A DNA stretch of 64,000 bases, from NCBI RefSeq assembly GCF_021502655.1, contig NZ_JAKFFT010000005.1:78020-142019 (forward strand). The letters run 5' to 3'. The notes beneath the pieces are model-generated. The model made no database searches, was not told the origin of the DNA, and was given only the letters and a program-made list of their open reading frames with translations. Shown here piece by piece: positions 27,966 to 35,699 of the stretch. Source of the DNA: Dyadobacter sp. CY347. Its GTDB lineage: Bacteria; Bacteroidota; Bacteroidia; Cytophagales; Spirosomataceae. How positions within the stretch are numbered: position 1 is the first letter of the stretch; each line of letters opens with the position of its first letter. Both the position numbers and the translations under genes were made by a program.

Positions 27966-28826
27966 ATGAAAATCAAAAGAATCCTGGTCGCGACCTTTGC
28001 CCTGGCGTTGGGTGTTAATACGCTGTTTGCCCAAAAAACAAAACCGCTCTTTCCGGACATGCCCGGGATGGTTTCTTACACCTTCCGCAAGAGTCTGGCC
28101 AAAGATCCGGCGGCTACCCTTGACACCTTGCAGAAGCTGGGGATCAAGGACATGGAATTTTCGAGCTTATTTGGTAAAACGGCCGCCGAGCTGCGCAAGT
28201 TGCTGGATGAGCGCGGGATAAAATGCTCGTCGTTTGGCGTGCAATATCCAGATGCACTCAATAAGACAAAAGAGGTGGGAGAGAATGCTAAGGCGTTGGG
28301 GGCCAAGTTTGTCCGCGTTGCCTGGATTCCGCATAAAGGACCTTTTACATTGGAAATGGCCCAGCAGACGGTTGCCGACTTTAACAAGATCGGAAAGCAA
28401 CTGAAAGAGGAGTTTGGCCTCACATTCTGCTACCACAACCACGGTTATGAGTTTGAAAAACATGAAGACGGCACGCTGATGGATTACCTGATCCAGAAAA
28501 CAGACCCAAAATACGTCAGCTTCGAAATTGATTTACTATGGACCTTTTTCCCAGGCGCAGATCCGGCTGCATTGATTGCGAAATATCCTAAACGCTTCAA
28601 ATTGATGCACATGAAAGATTTGAAAAAAGGCGTCGCCGGCAATATGTCCGGCGGAACGCCAGTGGAGAATGATGTGGCATTAGGAACCGGTCAACTCGAC
28701 ATTCCGGGCATTTTGAAATCCGCAAAAAAATCGTCCATTGAGCATTACTACATTGAAGATGAAAGTCCCAGCTACGCAACCCAGGTGCCGCAAACCATTG
28801 CTTACCTGAAAAGTCTTACTTACTAG
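27966..28826 (+). CDS. Secreted sugar phosphate isomerase/epimerase (TIM barrel)
   Basis: The 286-residue protein has a clear Sec signal peptide (residues 1-22, ending LFAQ) and a PF01261-type barrel. The barrel residues FCYHNHGYEFEK, SFEIDLLWTFFPGADP, MHMKDLKKG and YYIEDESP form the predicted metal site with conserved His, Asp and Glu. Secreted members in Bacteroidota are often annotated as xylose isomerase-like proteins in keto-sugar pathways. A perfect terminator hairpin follows two bases after its stop codon, so it is the last gene of its transcript. It is more similar in layout to the secreted barrel at 2603 than to the cytoplasmic one at 30907. Confidence 0.87.
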   Translation: MKIKRILVATFALALGVNTLFAQKTKPLFPDMPGMVSYTFRKSLAKDPAATLDTLQKLGIKDMEFSSLFGKTAAELRKLLDERGIKCSSFGVQYPDALNKTKEVGENAKALGAKFVRVAWIPHKGPFTLEMAQQTVADFNKIGKQLKEEFGLTFCYHNHGYEFEKHEDGTLMDYLIQKTDPKYVSFEIDLLWTFFPGADPAALIAKYPKRFKLMHMKDLKKGVAGNMSGGTPVENDVALGTGQLDIPGILKSAKKSSIEHYYIEDESPSYATQVPQTIAYLKSLTY

Positions 28827-28827
28827 G

Positions 28828-28869
28828 ACAAAACGAAACCGGGCCGCTTGCGGCCCGGTTTCGTTTTGT
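28828..28869 (+). terminator. Strong GC-rich hairpin terminator
   Basis: Bases 28828-28846 pair perfectly with 28851-28869 around the loop CTTG. The stem has a 5' ACAAAACGAAACC and ends TTTCGTTTTG. The T-rich end on both strands makes it fit both this gene and the convergent ankyrin gene at 28875. Confidence 0.85.
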
Positions 28870-28874
28870 AATGC

Positions 28875-29870
28875 TTATGGTAATGAGCTCAGCCTTTCTT
28901 TAAGCAATGTGAATTCCGATGGCGGCACTTTCCCCCAGCTATTGAACTGCTTGTCCTGATAGGCCACTGCCTTGCGAATGTCCCAGCCGCCATTGGTCTG
29001 GTAAGTTGGTTTCGCGCCGTGGTTGAGCAATGCATTGCAAATTTCCCAAAGTTCCGAACCAGCCGCCGCGCACAGGACGGATGAAGCGATCACATTCTCA
29101 TCATATTTGGGCGAAAAAGCATTCGGATTGGCGCCGTGTTCCAGCAGTAAGCGCACTTTTTTCACCTTGAACGGATCTTTAACATCCAGATATATCGCCG
29201 TGAAAAGAATCGGATATTGGCGTTCTGTTTCAATTGCATTGGGATCGGCTCCGTTTTCTAAGAAAAATTCCAGAAATGCCGGATCATCTTCGAGAACCAA
29301 AAAATGCGTTGGTGAGCGCATGGAGTCCGAAGTTTGAATAGCGGCCCCGTGATCCAATAATAGTTTCAGCGATTCGAGCACCTTCTCCTTCGGATTTTTC
29401 TTGGCCTGCATAGCGGCAAAATCGAGCAGTGTTACATGTTCTTCTCCGCTGGCATTCATGTTCGGGATCGGCTGCCTGAGTGCGGCTTTCAGTTGTTCAA
29501 TGTCCGCATCTGCAAGCGCTTCGGCCAGATTGCGCCTGACCGGATCCGGGAAATAGTATGTGCCGTTCGCTTTTTCGCTTAATTCAAGATCATAGCTTTT
29601 GGATTGATAATGTGTGATCACCTGGCTCAGGCCCAGATAAAAAAATCCCATAACCAACGGATAAATATTGATCACCAGGGCAATGATTTTGGTCGTTTTG
29701 TAAGGCAGGTAATTCAGCAGTGCAAGAATGGCAAGCGGTATGTAGATCATCATCAGCATGCCTCTCGCCATCATCTGGTCCGTTTGCGTTTTTACAACGA
29801 GCAGCGTCCATAAGATCCCAAGCGCATACACACCCACAGCCACCCAGTTGAATAGTGTTATTGTTTTCAT
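28875..29870 (-). CDS. Ankyrin-repeat protein with N-terminal membrane helices
   Basis: The 331-residue protein has three hydrophobic helices in residues 8-86 (WVAVGVYALGILWTLLV, MLMMIYIPLAILALLNYL, IIALVINIYPLVMGFFYLGL). A soluble region with several ankyrin repeats follows, recognisable by LLDHGAAIQTSDSM, FLENGADPNAIE, LLEHGANPNAF and LLNHGAKPTYQ. Ankyrin stacks bind partner proteins. The combination with a membrane anchor places the stack on one side of the inner membrane, by charge most likely cytoplasmic. The partner is not evident, and no immunity or effector gene is adjacent, although membrane-linked ankyrin proteins elsewhere serve as immunity or scaffold proteins. Confidence 0.78.
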   Translation of the reverse strand: MKTITLFNWVAVGVYALGILWTLLVVKTQTDQMMARGMLMMIYIPLAILALLNYLPYKTTKIIALVINIYPLVMGFFYLGLSQVITHYQSKSYDLELSEKANGTYYFPDPVRRNLAEALADADIEQLKAALRQPIPNMNASGEEHVTLLDFAAMQAKKNPKEKVLESLKLLLDHGAAIQTSDSMRSPTHFLVLEDDPAFLEFFLENGADPNAIETERQYPILFTAIYLDVKDPFKVKKVRLLLEHGANPNAFSPKYDENVIASSVLCAAAGSELWEICNALLNHGAKPTYQTNGGWDIRKAVAYQDKQFNSWGKVPPSEFTLLKERLSSLP

Positions 29871-29951
29871 GCGGGCAAAATAAGCAATCTCGTGCGCGGC
29901 GAAATGTGTACTTATTTACAGGCAGGACAGGATGAGTAAGCGGTTAAATTA

Positions 29952-30734
29952 TCATTCTTCCGGATCTGCAATTTCGATCCAGGTAGGCGCATGGTCACTT
30001 GATTTTTCCCAGCCGCGCACTTCCTTGTCTACACCTGCCGCCAGCAAGCGCGCATCCACGTGCGGACTCAGTAAAAAGTGGTCAATACGAAGGCCTGCAT
30101 TGCGGCCGTAAGCATTCCTGAAATAGTCCCAAAACGTATAAATCACTTCGTCAGGATGGAGTTTTCTGATGGCATCCGTCCATCCCTGGTCAACAACTTT
30201 CTTGAAAGCTTCGCGCACTTCGGGGCGGAAAAGCGCATCGTCCACCCATCGTTCGGGCTTGTAAACATCCAATTCAGTGGGCATTACATTATAATCCCCG
30301 GCTAGCACAACAGGCACATCGAAAGCCAGCAATTCGGCCGCATGTGCAGCGAACCGCTCAAACCAGCGCAGCTTGTATTCAAGTTTCGGTCCAGGTGCCG
30401 GATTGCCATTGGGAAGGTAAAGACAGCCCACGAGCATCCCATTCACAATGGCCTCAATATAGCGGCTATGAAGGTCATCCTCGTCGCCCGGAAGCGACCT
30501 GCGCACTTCTTTCAGCTCCATCCCGCGTGCCAGGATTGCTACGCCATTCCAACTTTTTTGTCCATGCCAGATCGCATTGTAGCCCGCGTCTGCAATGGCT
30601 TTTTCAGGAAATTTCTCCTGCGGCGCTTTCAGTTCCTGCAAACAAACGACATCGGGTTTAGTCATTTTCAGCCAGCGCAAAAGCACTGGCAGACGGCCAT
30701 TGACTCCATTGACATTATAGGTGGCGATTCTCAT
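29952..30734 (-). CDS. xth: Exodeoxyribonuclease III (AP endonuclease, xthA/exoA type)
   Basis: The 260-residue protein is an endonuclease/exonuclease/phosphatase-fold enzyme of the ExoIII type. Its landmarks are YNVNGV at residues 5-10, VVCLQELK with the metal-binding Glu, SWNGVAIL, LAGDYNVMP with the Asp-Asn pair, and a final KSSDHAPTWIEI with the catalytic His. It cleaves at abasic sites and degrades one strand of duplex DNA in base excision repair. Length fits the family. It is not next to the mutasome, so it is most likely the housekeeping copy. It is divergent from the isomerase at 30907 with 172 bases between them. Confidence 0.93.
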   Translation of the reverse strand: MRIATYNVNGVNGRLPVLLRWLKMTKPDVVCLQELKAPQEKFPEKAIADAGYNAIWHGQKSWNGVAILARGMELKEVRRSLPGDEDDLHSRYIEAIVNGMLVGCLYLPNGNPAPGPKLEYKLRWFERFAAHAAELLAFDVPVVLAGDYNVMPTELDVYKPERWVDDALFRPEVREAFKKVVDQGWTDAIRKLHPDEVIYTFWDYFRNAYGRNAGLRIDHFLLSPHVDARLLAAGVDKEVRGWEKSSDHAPTWIEIADPEE

Positions 30735-30906
30735 ATCAGGTTATCAGGTTTTTGGGTAAATATGAATATAAAAATCAGTCCTGGTAAAGGTGTTATAATA
30801 AAAGTAAAAAAGCGTTTTCGAAATCCTTATCAATTGGCCTACGGACTAAGCCGGTAGATTAGCGCCGGGCCAGGTCTTTTTCCAATAAATTCCACCCGAT
30901 CAAGCC

Positions 30907-31719
30907 ATGAAAATCAAGTTCTATGCGCCACAATGGGGCAACACACTTCCTTTTGATACTTTTTGCAGTAATGTAAAATCAGCCGGTTATGATGGCGTGG
31001 AGATGGCGCTGCCTTTCGAGAAGAAGGAAACAGATGAAATTCTGGAAGCATTGGCAAAGCATGGCCTGGAACTGATCGGTCAGTATTGGCAGTCGTTTGA
31101 GCGGGATATTGACGTGCATGCGGCCAATTATGAAAAATATCTCAGAAATCTGATCGCAGCCAAGCCGGTATTTATCAATTGTCAGACAGGAAAGGATTAT
31201 TTTTCTTTTGAGCAAAATAAGCGGCTGTTTGACCTTGCTGCTTGGCTTGCGGCGGAATCCGGCATCCGCATTATTCATGAAACCCATCGTGGCAAAAGTC
31301 TTTACGCCGCGCATGTCACGCACCAATATCTATCACAAATTCCGAATTTGCGCATCACACTGGATATTTCACATTGGTGCAATGTACATGAATCCTTGCT
31401 GGAAGATCAGACGGAAGAAATTGCACTGGCCATAGCACATACAGATCACATTCACAGCAGGGTAGGCCATCCCGAAGGGCCCCAGGTAAACGATCCGCGA
31501 GCGCCCGAATGGGAAGAAACATTGCAAAAACATTTAGAATGGTGGGACCAGATTGTTGCAGCACATTCAGCAAAACAAACGTCCCTAACCATCACAACCG
31601 AGTTCGGCCCAGCAACCTACATGCCCCTGTTACCTTACTCGCAAATTCCCGTCGCCAATCAATGGGACATTAACGTGCACATGATGAATTTGTTGAAAGC
31701 CAGGTACGAGGGCAAATAG
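30907..31719 (+). CDS. Cytoplasmic sugar phosphate isomerase/epimerase (TIM barrel)
   Basis: The 270-residue protein lacks a signal peptide, unlike the other two barrels in the window, and has the PF01261 fold: VKSAGYDGVEMALPFE, INCQTGKDYF, IIHETHRGKSLYAA, TLDISHWCNVHES, HIHSRVGHPEGPQVNDP and ITTEFGP. The His, Glu and Asp of these motifs form the metal-dependent isomerase site. The VGHPEGPQVNDPR run is characteristic of a Bacteroidota subgroup annotated as sugar phosphate isomerase/epimerase. Its gene is monocistronic, with no terminator visible in the following 50 bases. The substrate cannot be told from sequence. Confidence 0.87.
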   Translation: MKIKFYAPQWGNTLPFDTFCSNVKSAGYDGVEMALPFEKKETDEILEALAKHGLELIGQYWQSFERDIDVHAANYEKYLRNLIAAKPVFINCQTGKDYFSFEQNKRLFDLAAWLAAESGIRIIHETHRGKSLYAAHVTHQYLSQIPNLRITLDISHWCNVHESLLEDQTEEIALAIAHTDHIHSRVGHPEGPQVNDPRAPEWEETLQKHLEWWDQIVAAHSAKQTSLTITTEFGPATYMPLLPYSQIPVANQWDINVHMMNLLKARYEGK

Positions 31720-31769
31720 TGATTCTGACTGATCATAGGAATGTTGTAAGTATTCAGTATGTGGCAGAT

Positions 31770-32072
31770 TTACAAAACCTTCGCGCCACGGACCGCATAG
31801 GGCATCGCTTTGATCAATTTTGTGTGGTTGAATTCGTCAACGATCATTACATTTTCTTTGGGAACAATGCCCCTGCTGATCCAGTTTAAGACAGTTTCTA
31901 CATTCTTGATCCCAAACCGATGGCAATATTCCTTTATGGTAACCCACTCAGACAGGTCCACCAGTTCTCCCTGACTTATCAAATAGGAACGGGCATCCTT
32001 AATCGCCGCGTCGCCCTCAGCCAGTAACGCCTCAATTTTCTGGCTCAAATCATACTTTTCGTCGATTTCCAT
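31770..32072 (-). CDS. Small helix-turn-helix-like protein, second gene of an autoregulated pair
   Basis: The 100-residue protein has an N-terminal helical part (KIEALLAEGDAAIKDARSYL) and a central VTIKEYCHRFGIKNVETVLNWISRGIVP. The latter looks like a MerR/excisionase-type winged helix-turn-helix, with the turn at FGIKN and the recognition helix at VETVLNWI. The final VDEFNHTKLIKAMPYAVRG is conserved-looking but unrecognised. It follows the 49-residue ORF at 32100 after 27 bases and shares its promoter. The helix-turn-helix could bind the palindrome in that promoter. I know no named family; a toxin-antitoxin or phage-related regulator are both possible. Confidence 0.7.
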   Translation of the reverse strand: MEIDEKYDLSQKIEALLAEGDAAIKDARSYLISQGELVDLSEWVTIKEYCHRFGIKNVETVLNWISRGIVPKENVMIVDEFNHTKLIKAMPYAVRGAKVL

Positions 32073-32099
32073 ACCACATTATTTAGTAAAAATTCAACT

Positions 32100-32249
32100 T
32101 CATTTCTTCTCCAACTGCTCAATAAGTTTGACCAACACGGCAATCTGATCCAGCAAACGGTCAATATGATCCTGGGACATTTCCTTAGACATATCCCGCA
32201 ACAGTTGTCTCCTGGCAGCAAGGAACATTCTCAGATGAAAAACATTCAT
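32100..32249 (-). CDS. 49-residue amphipathic protein, first gene of an autoregulated pair
   Basis: The ORF encodes 49 residues beginning MNVFHLRMFLAARRQ and continuing as one long amphipathic helix with heptad-like leucines (RLLDQIAVLVKLIEQLEKK). It could form a coiled coil or bind the partner protein from the next gene. Support for it being real is the exact promoter, whose -7 element ends 22 bases before the ATG, plus the tight linkage to the 100-residue gene on the same strand. No family is recognised. The remaining 230 bases to the next gene on the right (32304-32532) hold nothing I can assign. Confidence 0.6.
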   Translation of the reverse strand: MNVFHLRMFLAARRQLLRDMSKEMSQDHIDRLLDQIAVLVKLIEQLEKK

Positions 32250-32271
32250 TTTATAATAGTGTGTCAACAAT

Positions 32272-32303
32272 CAAATATAACATTTGTTAGATTACCTAAC
32301 AAA
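32272..32303 (-). promoter_or_regulatory. Promoter of the 49 aa/100 aa pair
   Basis: On the minus strand TTTG (32303-32300) is followed after exactly 20 bases by TATATTTG (32279-32272), an exact match to the Bacteroidota promoter consensus. Confidence 0.7.
32283..32303. promoter_or_regulatory. Perfect palindrome in the promoter spacer (candidate operator)
   Basis: TTTGTTAG (32283-32290) and CTAACAAA (32296-32303) are perfect inverted arms with a 5-base spacer. They overlap the -33 element and fill the promoter spacer, an ideal place for an autorepressor, probably the helix-turn-helix protein of the same operon. Confidence 0.65.
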
Positions 32304-32532
32304 ACGCAGTGATTGTTCGGGTGCTGCCATTTATTTCCCGGCTGATAGTGGACTATGCCGCATAAGGGCAAATAGGCGAGGCTATCATTGGCATGGCTAC
32401 ACCGTGTACACTTACAAGGCGCCCGCTTTGGCGAATGCACACCAGCAATGATCTTCCGAAGGATATCATAGAAAGGTAATTTGTCCGGAATTATATTTGA
32501 CTAATTTTATTCGTCAAATAGCTCTAAACCTC

Positions 32533-33339
32533 ATGATCATACGCAGTGCGCCTTTCTGGCTTTGGTTTGCATCCAGCATTCTTTTTTCTTCATTTTGTTT
32601 TTCACAAACTATACATGAAGTCCGGTCGTTCCAGGTGCAGGAGGCAAAGCAGGCCGTTGCGGTTGATGAAAACCATTTTTATGTAATTAATAACAGCACA
32701 ATTACCAAGCACACCAAATCGGATGGCAAGCAAATTGCGGTTTGGGATGGCTCAAAGGAGGGCATTAAGCATTTGAACAGCGGGGTGGTGATTAAAGGGA
32801 AAATGTATTGCGCCAATACAAATTATCCCGAAATCCCGATGGCCAGCTCCATTGAAATTTTTGATGTGAGTACAATGCAACACATTGGCAACCATAGTTT
32901 TGGTATCGCCGAGCATGGCTCATTGACCTGGATCGACCAGAAAGGCGGATTTTGGTGGTGCGGGTTTGCACATTATGCCGGCAAAGAGGCCAGCGAAGGC
33001 AGGGACACGCGCTGGACGTCCGTTGTAAAATACGATCCCGAATGGCGCCAGCTGGAATCATGGATTTTCCCCAAGCAAATCGTAGATCTTTTCACACCCA
33101 AAAGCAACTCAGGCGGCGCCTGGGGCAACGACGAGCTATTGTATTGCACCGGTCACGACGAGCCGGAACTTTACGTCATGCGTTTACCAAAATCAGGATT
33201 CACACTCGAACACGTCAAAACGCTGCACGCGCCAGTGCACGGTCAGGGCATTGCCATGGATCATTGGGCAAAAGGTAAGCAGGTCATTTACGGCATCAAC
33301 CGCGCGGAAAACAAGGTGATTTCGGCTGAGATAAGGTAG
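32533..33339 (+). CDS. Secreted beta-propeller-like protein of unknown function
   Basis: The 268-residue protein starts with a signal peptide (SILFSSFCFSQ, about residues 1-24) and then repeats short strand-turn-strand units such as AVAVDENHFYVINNSTITKH, GVVIKGKMYCANTNYPEI, SLTWIDQKGGFWWCGFAHY and IAMDHWAKGKQVIYGINR. This suggests a propeller with no visible catalytic site. It is not clearly assigned to a named family. ATG at 32533 is chosen over a TTG at 32497 because it leaves a normal signal peptide. The neighbours on both sides are small regulatory modules on the opposite strand. Confidence 0.68.
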   Translation: MIIRSAPFWLWFASSILFSSFCFSQTIHEVRSFQVQEAKQAVAVDENHFYVINNSTITKHTKSDGKQIAVWDGSKEGIKHLNSGVVIKGKMYCANTNYPEIPMASSIEIFDVSTMQHIGNHSFGIAEHGSLTWIDQKGGFWWCGFAHYAGKEASEGRDTRWTSVVKYDPEWRQLESWIFPKQIVDLFTPKSNSGGAWGNDELLYCTGHDEPELYVMRLPKSGFTLEHVKTLHAPVHGQGIAMDHWAKGKQVIYGINRAENKVISAEIR

Positions 33340-33381
33340 GGGAGGCAATTAGAAAACTTCGCACAGGTTAGCGTGAATAGA

Positions 33382-33738
33382 CTATCCAAGAAGCACTTGT
33401 GCCGGAATTCCGAGCTTTTCGTGAAATAACTTTGCCAGTTTCAAGGTCAAAGGTTTCTTCCGGTTCAATATTGCAGATACATAACTTTTGCTGCCAACCC
33501 AATCAACCAGATCTTTGCTTTTCAGCCCTTTTTCATCCATTTTGAGCTTAATAGCTTCGATTGGATCAGGAGAAGGGATTTTATAATGTTCGTCCTCATA
33601 AGCTTTGATCAATAGCAAAGCAATTTGAAGGTCATTCCCTTCCCTGCTGTCGGGATGCGGCTTTTTATCAAACTGCTCATCGATCCATTCAAGCATCAGC
33701 TCGTATTCCGCATCGTTTTTTATTAGTTTTAATTCCAT
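33382..33738 (-). CDS. higA: HigA-type antitoxin (XRE helix-turn-helix)
   Basis: The 118-residue protein has an N-terminal acidic helical part (DAEYELMLEWIDEQF) and a C-terminal helix-turn-helix, KMDEKGLKSKDLVDWVGSKSYVSAILNRKKPLTLKLAKLFHEKLGIP. This is the layout of HigA antitoxins of the PF01381 group in Bacteroidota, where the N-terminal part contacts the toxin. The gene follows higB by three bases. Toxin-first order is the usual higBA arrangement. The DNA-binding domain is expected to repress the shared promoter. Confidence 0.88.
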   Translation of the reverse strand: MELKLIKNDAEYELMLEWIDEQFDKKPHPDSREGNDLQIALLLIKAYEDEHYKIPSPDPIEAIKLKMDEKGLKSKDLVDWVGSKSYVSAILNRKKPLTLKLAKLFHEKLGIPAQVLLG

Positions 33739-33741
33739 TTG

Positions 33742-34050
33742 TCAAGGTTTATATTTTATTGATTTCACATCTACTTTATCATACTCCGAATGGTTTCCGA
33801 ACCATTTGATCTGGATCGTTTTATATTCAAATACAATTCTTATCACCAGCCGGTAATGGTTGCCCATAATATTAAAGACCACCCGGTCGTCTCCGACCAA
33901 ACTCGCTTTTGCAAACACCGCTTTCAATTCCTGAAAACTGCTAAATTCCGCATTAACCATTTCTTCATACCATTCTCTTAATGCATTGGAAGCCTGCGGA
34001 TACATGGCACAATATGCTAAAAGTGTTTTGCGTGCGATAATGTTAAACAT
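33742..34050 (-). CDS. higB: HigB-type toxin (RelE superfamily mRNA interferase)
   Basis: The 102-residue protein is a HigB toxin of the PF09907 group: MFNIIARKTLLAYCAMYPQA at the N-terminus, followed by ALREWYEEM, GDDRVVFNIMGNHYRLVIRI and a terminal WFGNHSEYDKVDV. Members cut mRNA on the ribosome and arrest growth until the antitoxin neutralises them. The basic and aromatic residues of the fold are in the central strands. Start and spacing are standard, and the promoter 23 bases upstream is an exact Bacteroidota match. Activity was not testable here but nothing looks broken. Confidence 0.9.
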   Translation of the reverse strand: MFNIIARKTLLAYCAMYPQASNALREWYEEMVNAEFSSFQELKAVFAKASLVGDDRVVFNIMGNHYRLVIRIVFEYKTIQIKWFGNHSEYDKVDVKSIKYKP

Positions 34051-34072
34051 GGCAAAGTTTACTAATAGTGAA

Positions 34073-34103
34073 CAAATTTACATCTTAATTTTTGTTTTAC
34101 AAA
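34073..34103 (-). promoter_or_regulatory. higBA promoter
   Basis: On the minus strand TTTG (34103-34100) and TAAATTTG (34080-34073) are separated by 19 bases, an exact fit to the Bacteroidota consensus; higB starts 22 bases downstream. Confidence 0.7.
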
Positions 34104-34165
34104 TCATTAGACGTAACATCTGCGCACTGGTCACAGGAAATCAAAAAGTACAGATTTTTAAATCC

Positions 34166-34582
34166 CTATGCCCGTTTGGATCGCATTGCTTTTACGGTTT
34201 CTAGCTTTTCGTCGGAGGTGAATTTTTGGTATTCTTCGGAATCCAGGCCGTATAGGGCTACTTTTCCTTCGGAGTTGCTGTGGATGCCCCAGCCGTATCT
34301 TTTGGTGAGCGGTGAAGCGCGGAGGCAGGGTTGGCCTTTGGAGAAGAATTTCTCTCTTTCTTCGTCGAGCTCACTTTGGTCGAAACCTTGGCGGATGGCG
34401 TAGGTCTGGAACAGGACGTCGTCGGATGTGTATTGATAAGGATGGTCGCTGATGATTTCGAACTGAATGTTTGCAACAGATTTTTCCCATCCCTTTACTG
34501 GCGGAACTTCACCAGTTTTGGCCGGGCTGTCTTCGGCAACCTGAATAAATGCATCGAAGTAATTGGTTGTATGTGTTTTCAT
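34166..34582 (-). CDS. DUF6157 family protein
   Basis: The 138-residue protein matches the DUF6157 pattern as I remember it: TNYFDAFIQVAEDSPAKTGEVPP at the N-terminus, HPYQYTSDDVLF, FFSKGQPCLRASPLTKRYGWGIH, and a C-terminal SKRA. The family is widespread in bacteria of soil and host environments and has no established function. There is no signal peptide or membrane helix. It stands between higBA and a divergent metallo-beta-lactamase-fold gene (97 bases between the start codons). Linkage with the toxin-antitoxin module is probably incidental. Confidence 0.8.
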   Translation of the reverse strand: MKTHTTNYFDAFIQVAEDSPAKTGEVPPVKGWEKSVANIQFEIISDHPYQYTSDDVLFQTYAIRQGFDQSELDEEREKFFSKGQPCLRASPLTKRYGWGIHSNSEGKVALYGLDSEEYQKFTSDEKLETVKAMRSKRA

Positions 34583-34631
34583 TTTAGTCTTAACAAAATT
34601 TTTAGGTATAATGTGAACAATTTAAATGGTC

Positions 34632-34659
34632 TTGAAGTAATTACAAAAAGTTAACTTTG
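34632..34659 (+). promoter_or_regulatory. Putative promoter of the MBL-fold gene
   Basis: TTG (34632-34634) and TAACTTTG (34652-34659), separated by 17 bases, fit the Bacteroidota promoter; the ATG at 34680 lies 20 bases after the -7 element. Confidence 0.5.
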
Positions 34660-34679
34660 AACAAACAAACCAATATGAA

Positions 34680-35435
34680 ATGAAAGCAACATTTGCACTC
34701 TTATTTTTACTGATTTCGGCTCCTTTATGGGCACAACTTCCTGCTGCCGATGACCTCGCAACGTCGAAAGGGCCGCTGAAAATACAGCCGCTCAACCACG
34801 CCACCATGGCCTTGACCTGGGCCGGAAAAACCATCTACGTCGATCCATATGGCGGCGCGAAAACATTCAAAGGAATCGCTGCCCCGGACCTCATCCTTAT
34901 TTCAGACATCCACGGTGACCATTTTGATCCTAAAACCCTGGATTCTCTGGATTTGAGCAAAGCCATCATTGTGGCGCCAAAAGCTGTCATTGATATGATG
35001 TCGGAAAAGCTTAAAGCGAAAGCTGTTGAAGTGAACAATGGTCAGACTATCAGCAAACTGGACATTTCCATCATGGCCATTCCGATGTATAACTTGCCGG
35101 AAGCTGCGGATGCAAAGCATACCAAAGGCCGTGGCAATGGTTACGTGCTGAAATTTAGTGATAAAACGATTTACATCAGTGGCGACACAGCCGGAATCCC
35201 TGAAATGCGCGCATTGAAAAACATCGACGCAGCATTCGTTTGCATGAACCTCCCATACACCATGGACGTGCCCGAAGCCGCTTCCGCAGTCCTGGACTTC
35301 AAACCAAAAATCGTTTATCCATACCACTACCGCGGCCAAAACGGCCTAAGCGACACCGAAGCATTCAAAAAGCTCGTAAACGCAGGTGATAAGAAGATTG
35401 AGGTGAGGCTGAGGGATTGGTATTCGATTAAGTAA
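34680..35435 (+). CDS. Secreted metallo-beta-lactamase-fold hydrolase (UlaG-like)
   Basis: The 251-residue protein has a signal peptide (residues 1-19, LWAQ) and an MBL-fold domain. LNHATMALTWAGKTIYVDPYGG is followed by the metal-binding LISDIHGDHFDP (HxGDH, a form of the HxHxDH motif), then GNGYVLKFSDKTIYISGDTAG and a terminal YPYHYRG with the last metal ligand. It resembles L-ascorbate-6-phosphate lactonase-like and other UlaG-type hydrolases, but the substrate is unknown and the secreted form points to a periplasmic or envelope role. It has its own promoter-like sequence. Confidence 0.85.
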   Translation: MKATFALLFLLISAPLWAQLPAADDLATSKGPLKIQPLNHATMALTWAGKTIYVDPYGGAKTFKGIAAPDLILISDIHGDHFDPKTLDSLDLSKAIIVAPKAVIDMMSEKLKAKAVEVNNGQTISKLDISIMAIPMYNLPEAADAKHTKGRGNGYVLKFSDKTIYISGDTAGIPEMRALKNIDAAFVCMNLPYTMDVPEAASAVLDFKPKIVYPYHYRGQNGLSDTEAFKKLVNAGDKKIEVRLRDWYSIK

Positions 35436-35450
35436 GGCGATCATATTGCA

Positions 35451-35481
35451 TTGACTCTTGACCATAACTGTGTTATATTTG
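35451..35481 (+). promoter_or_regulatory. Promoter of the PIN-domain module
   Basis: TTG (35451-35453) and TATATTTG (35474-35481) are separated by 20 bases. The -7 element ends 14 bases before the ATG at 35496, which supports that start. Confidence 0.55.
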
Positions 35482-35495
35482 AAAAAAGCACAGCT

Positions 35496-35699
35496 ATGGT
35501 CATTACACGTCAGGATCGGAATATAATTATTGAAGCTAGCGATTCCATTAATATGGGCGCGGTTCAGAAGGTTATTGATTATATTAATATCCTTGAAATA
35601 GTTGCCAAAAATCAGGGAACTGAGGAGCAGGCTTCTGAGTTGGCAGAATCGGTTAACAAAAATTGGTGGGCTGAAAACAAATCACGTCTTCTTCCATGA
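35496..35699 (+). CDS. Putative antitoxin partner of the PIN-domain protein
   Basis: The 67-residue protein begins VITRQDRNIIIEASDSINMGAVQKVIDYINILEIV and ends in WWAENKSRLLP. It lacks a clear AbrB or ribbon-helix-helix motif. Its stop codon overlaps the start of the PIN gene by four bases (ATGA), the usual coupling of antitoxin and toxin. The short acidic tail could fill the PIN active site. The start at 35496 is supported by the promoter; an upstream TTG at 35451 would lie inside that promoter. The antitoxin role is inferred from context only. Confidence 0.65.
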   Translation: MVITRQDRNIIIEASDSINMGAVQKVIDYINILEIVAKNQGTEEQASELAESVNKNWWAENKSRLLP

